From assembly GCA_023416875.1 (NCBI GenBank), contig JAEZGT010000318.1, forward strand, positions 1 through 8,849: a DNA stretch of 8,849 bases, in the 5' to 3' direction. Under the pieces are notes generated by a model. It was not told the DNA's origin and ran no database searches. It worked only from the letters and a program-made list of their open reading frames with translations. This document shows, piece after piece, positions 6,636-8,849 of this stretch. Position numbers and translations under genes: made by a program. The DNA comes from Pseudomonadota bacterium. GTDB taxonomy: Bacteria; Pseudomonadota; Gammaproteobacteria; Pseudomonadales; Cellvibrionaceae. Position 1 is the stretch's first letter. The number at the start of each line of letters is the position of its first letter.

Positions 6636-7955
6636 TTATTTGGCCGTATCAACACCAGAATTTGCCGACGCGCTATGCGCGGCATTTTCCAGCGCTGCGG
6701 CGGTTTGATTGCCCACTTGCTGCAGCGCTTGGCGCACGTCGTAACCGCTCGGGGCTTGATAGATGCGCAAGCCAAATTCCGGCAGAACGGCAAAAATGTG
6801 ATCAAAAATATCCGCCTGTACCCCCTCGTGAATTACCCAGGCGACGCTCGAGGTGAAAGCGTAAATTTCCAACGGTATGCCGTCAGCGCCGGGTTGCAGT
6901 TGGCGGACCATTTGAATCATGTCGGGGTTAAGTTGCTGATGCGCTTTTAAATAAGCGGTGACGTAAGCGCGAAATGTGCCCAGGTTAGTCAAGCGGCGTC
7001 CGTTGACGGGCGAGGCCGGATCACATTTATTTTCTTCGTTGTAGTGTTTGATTTCGGCGACTTTATTTTCGATGTAAGTGCTCAGCAGGTGCGCTTTACG
7101 AAGTTGCTCCAGATCTTGCTCCTGCAAAAATCTCACACTCGTCGCGTCGATATTAATGGAGCGTTTGATGCGCCGACCGCCCGACTCCATCATGCCGCGC
7201 CAGTTTTTGAACGAGTCTGAAATCAATGCATAGGTGGGAACTGTGGTGATGGTCTTGTCCCAGTTGCTGACTTTTACCGTCGTCAAGTTGATGTCGATAA
7301 CAAAACCGTCGGCGCCATATTTAGGCATCTCCAGCCAGTCGCCTACGGCGAGCATATTGTTGGCGGACAACTGGATGCCCGCCACCAGCCCGAGAATGGG
7401 ATCCTTGAATACCAGCAGCAACACCGCTGTCATGGCGCCCAAGCTGCTGAAGAGTATGGCGGGCGACTTGCCGACGACGAGGGAAGCGGCGTAGATCAGC
7501 GCCAGCAGAAAAGCCGCCAGCTTGATGCTCTGAAAAATTCCCCGCACCGGCAGGCGCCGGCCGTTAGGGGAGTTCAGAATCAGGTCTTCCACCGTGCTCA
7601 GCAACGAAAACAGCGATAGCACGGTAAACAGTACCAGCCACAGGTAAATGGCCACTTCGATAAACGGAAGAATCGTTGACTCCGCACCAAGCCACAGGCG
7701 GGCCTGACCGAGCAGAATGACCGCCTGCAGGGTAAGTGCCAGGCGCTGGAACAGCTTGTGGCGGAAGAGGGCAGCATGCCACCAGCCTTGCAGGCCGCGG
7801 GAATAGGCTTCCAGCAGGCGGAGTATGCCCCGGTGCAGCACCAAGTGGATGACCAGGGCGGTCAGAAGGATGATAACGGTAACGATGGCGGAGGCCACCA
7901 GCGGTGTGATTTCCAGGCCGATGGATTCCAGCCGCGCAAAAAGAAGGTCTTTCAC
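6636..7955 (-). CDS. ybdG: YbdG/MscM-type mechanosensitive channel (MscS family)
   Basis: A 439-residue inner-membrane channel that opens on membrane tension to release solutes during osmotic downshock. Five hydrophobic segments are visible: about 18-40, 72-94, 97-119, 144-162 and the pore-lining 165-196. The last continues into the MscS core with KDPILGLVAGIQLSANNML and GDWLEMPKYGADGFVIDI, then a long C-terminal domain (LTTVKVSNWD, SGGRRIKRSINID, LTNLGTFRAYVTAYL, QADIFDHIFAVLPEFGLR). These motifs match E. coli YbdG almost word for word. About 30 residues rich in Ala and Ser follow the conserved end. I chose GTG 7953-7955 because GAGG (7961-7964) lies 5 bases upstream and the protein then begins VKDLL, aligning with MQDLI of YbdG; a TTG at 7976 is in frame but has no ribosome-binding site. 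A terminator follows the stop. It is divergent from the lipoprotein gene at 8192. Confidence 0.95.
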   Translation of the reverse strand: MKDLLFARLESIGLEITPLVASAIVTVIILLTALVIHLVLHRGILRLLEAYSRGLQGWWHAALFRHKLFQRLALTLQAVILLGQARLWLGAESTILPFIEVAIYLWLVLFTVLSLFSLLSTVEDLILNSPNGRRLPVRGIFQSIKLAAFLLALIYAASLVVGKSPAILFSSLGAMTAVLLLVFKDPILGLVAGIQLSANNMLAVGDWLEMPKYGADGFVIDINLTTVKVSNWDKTITTVPTYALISDSFKNWRGMMESGGRRIKRSINIDATSVRFLQEQDLEQLRKAHLLSTYIENKVAEIKHYNEENKCDPASPVNGRRLTNLGTFRAYVTAYLKAHQQLNPDMIQMVRQLQPGADGIPLEIYAFTSSVAWVIHEGVQADIFDHIFAVLPEFGLRIYQAPSGYDVRQALQQVGNQTAAALENAAHSASANSGVDTAK

Positions 7956-8191
7956 TTGATCCTCGGGTACAAACAAAACAGGCCCGGTATCTTAAACGTC
8001 ATCGGCCGACATCCCAACTTGAATCGCCTCATGTAGGTCGTTCAACCTGCCTGACCAATTTTTTATTTTGGTAAAACAGTTTTGTGTCGTTTGTCACCGA
8101 ATCGGTTTTCGCATTCGGCAATACTAGTGCTCGGCTATGGCGCTCCGGGCAGTCGCGCAAAGCTCAGCAAAAAATTACAAAGGTGAATTCA
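7956..8191. other. Divergent intergenic region between channel and CBM lipoprotein genes
   Basis: These 236 bases hold the 5' regions of two divergent genes. An A+T-rich stretch (8054-8090) includes the inverted pair ACCAA/TTGGT (8054-8058 and 8068-8072). A TTGTCA at 8091-8096 resembles a plus-strand -35 box, but no -10 hexamer sits at a proper distance. An inverted pair CCGAAT/ATTCGG (8097-8102 and 8113-8118) with a 10-base centre lies between that box and the lipoprotein gene and could be an operator. A good ribosome-binding site, AAAGGTG (8179-8185), precedes the ATG at 8192. No promoter can be called with confidence. Confidence 0.4.
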
Positions 8192-8849
8192 ATGAAATCA
8201 TTACAGTGCATGATTGTGGGGATCATGGCTGCAGGTCTGGTTGCCTGCGGCGGGGGAGCGGAATCTTCAAGTTCCAGCAGCTCCAGTTCTTCATCATCCT
8301 CTTCGAGTAGTTCCAGCTCTTCGTCCAGTTCCAGTTCTTCCAGTTCAAGCTCTTCGAGCTCCAGTTCATCGGGTGGTAGCGCCACCAATGCGCTGACCAT
8401 TCAGGAGGCGACCACGGGTTTCTGTTACGCGGATTACAGCGTGGCTTCCGGCGGCGTTGATACTGAGCACGCGGGCTACACCGGCAGCGGATATATCGAT
8501 GTACAGAATGCGCTCGGCTCCAAAATCGAGTGGCAGATCGACGCTTCCGAAACCAATGTTTACACCGTCAAAATCCGCTACGCCAACGGCGCCAGCGCGG
8601 CGCGTTCAGGTGTTTTGACTGCCAACGGCAATGCTGGCAGTGCTGCGAACTTTACTTTCGCTCCGACCGGCGCCTGGTCTAGCTGGGTGAAAGAGAGCGT
8701 CGAAATATCGTTGAATGCTGGCAGCAACCGTTTGGTGTTGATCGGGATTTCGGCTGACGGCTTTGCCAATATCGATTCGATTACCATTGCCGGCGCGCAG
8801 GTGACAGCGCAATCGTGTTCTGGCTCCAGTTCGTCCTCATCTTCTTCAT
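8192..8849 (+). CDS. Secreted polyserine-linker lipoprotein with CBM6/CBM35-like domain (3' end outside window)
   Basis: The frame is open from the ATG at 8192 to the window edge (219 codons seen). Residues 1-18 are a lipoprotein signal peptide with lipobox LVAC (Cys19) followed by GGG. Residues 25-60 are 36 consecutive serines, a flexible linker of the kind typical of Saccharophagus and Cellvibrio carbohydrate-active proteins. Residues about 67-202 resemble a beta-sandwich carbohydrate-binding module: ALTIQEATTGFC, EHAGYTGSGYIDV, IEWQIDAS, YTVKIRYANG, PTGAWSSWVKESVEISLNAG, and FANIDSITI. Cys78 and Cys209 flank it and may pair. A second serine run (8 codons from 8825) begins at the edge, so at least one more module should follow, probably a glycoside hydrolase, lyase or esterase. 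AAAGGTG lies 6 bases before the ATG. It should be anchored in the outer membrane. The catalytic activity cannot be known from this fragment, and CBM6 versus CBM35 is undecided. Confidence 0.88.
   Translation, partial: MKSLQCMIVGIMAAGLVACGGGAESSSSSSSSSSSSSSSSSSSSSSSSSSSSSSSSSSSSGGSATNALTIQEATTGFCYADYSVASGGVDTEHAGYTGSGYIDVQNALGSKIEWQIDASETNVYTVKIRYANGASAARSGVLTANGNAGSAANFTFAPTGAWSSWVKESVEISLNAGSNRLVLIGISADGFANIDSITIAGAQVTAQSCSGSSSSSSSS
8264..8371 (+). repeat. Polyserine linker coding tract (36 Ser codons)
   Basis: This is 108 bases of uninterrupted serine codons using all six kinds: AGT 8, TCC 8, TCT 6, TCA 5, AGC 5 and TCG 4. The TCN and AGY codons cannot interconvert by a single base change without passing through another amino acid. 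Short fragments such as TCTTCGAG recur imperfectly, hinting at old internal duplications. It separates the lipid anchor from the carbohydrate-binding domain. A second tract of 8 serine codons starts at 8825 and continues past the window. Confidence 0.93.

Noticed and set aside
8164..8400. Minus-strand open frame of 78 codons rich in Glu and Leu (ELELEELELEE)
   Set aside because: It is the antisense of the polyserine coding tract; the acidic repeat is what serine codons give when read backwards. It has no support from family resemblance.

Overview
The window looks like chromosomal DNA of a polysaccharide-degrading gammaproteobacterium, most likely a Cellvibrio/Saccharophagus/Teredinibacter relative (Cellvibrionaceae). 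The pointers are a Pseudomonas-like comF/bioBF gene order, a BioH-BioC fusion, and a lipoprotein with a 36-residue polyserine linker and a CBM-like domain. The placement is inferred from gene content; no database search was possible.

Layout. Positions 40-744 (minus) hold comF. A short divergent region (745-847) carries a clear BirA-type biotin operator and a near-consensus sigma70 promoter. The promoter drives a tight plus-strand biotin operon: bioB (848-1900), bioF (1941-3128), a fused bioH-bioC gene (3121-4620) and bioD (4617-5300). The last three genes overlap by a few bases and two of them use GTG starts. The operon ends at a strong hairpin between convergent genes. On the minus strand follow a small MliC-type lysozyme-inhibitor lipoprotein (5346-5657), a Nu-class (YfcG/YghU-like) glutathione transferase (5809-6510), a terminator hairpin (6600-6622) and a YbdG/MscM-type mechanosensitive channel (6636-7955). 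After a 236-bp divergent intergenic region, a plus-strand secreted lipoprotein begins at 8192 and runs off the end of the window.

How the genes work together. The fused BioHC protein can in principle start the pimelate pathway (BioC, methylation of malonyl-ACP) and end it (BioH, demethylation of pimeloyl-ACP methyl ester). BioF makes KAPA, BioD makes dethiobiotin from DAPA, and BioB inserts sulfur to give biotin. BioA (KAPA to DAPA) is not in the window and must be supplied elsewhere. BirA with biotinyl-AMP would be expected to shut off the operon through the operator, which also covers the comF ribosome-binding site. The minus-strand genes are envelope or stress functions with no evident link to biotin, and the last gene belongs to extracellular carbohydrate binding or degradation.

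I see no mobile elements, CRISPR arrays, tRNA or rRNA genes. Most of the window is well-known housekeeping content. The most noteworthy items are the BioH-BioC fusion, the operator overlapping comF, and the polyserine carbohydrate-binding lipoprotein.
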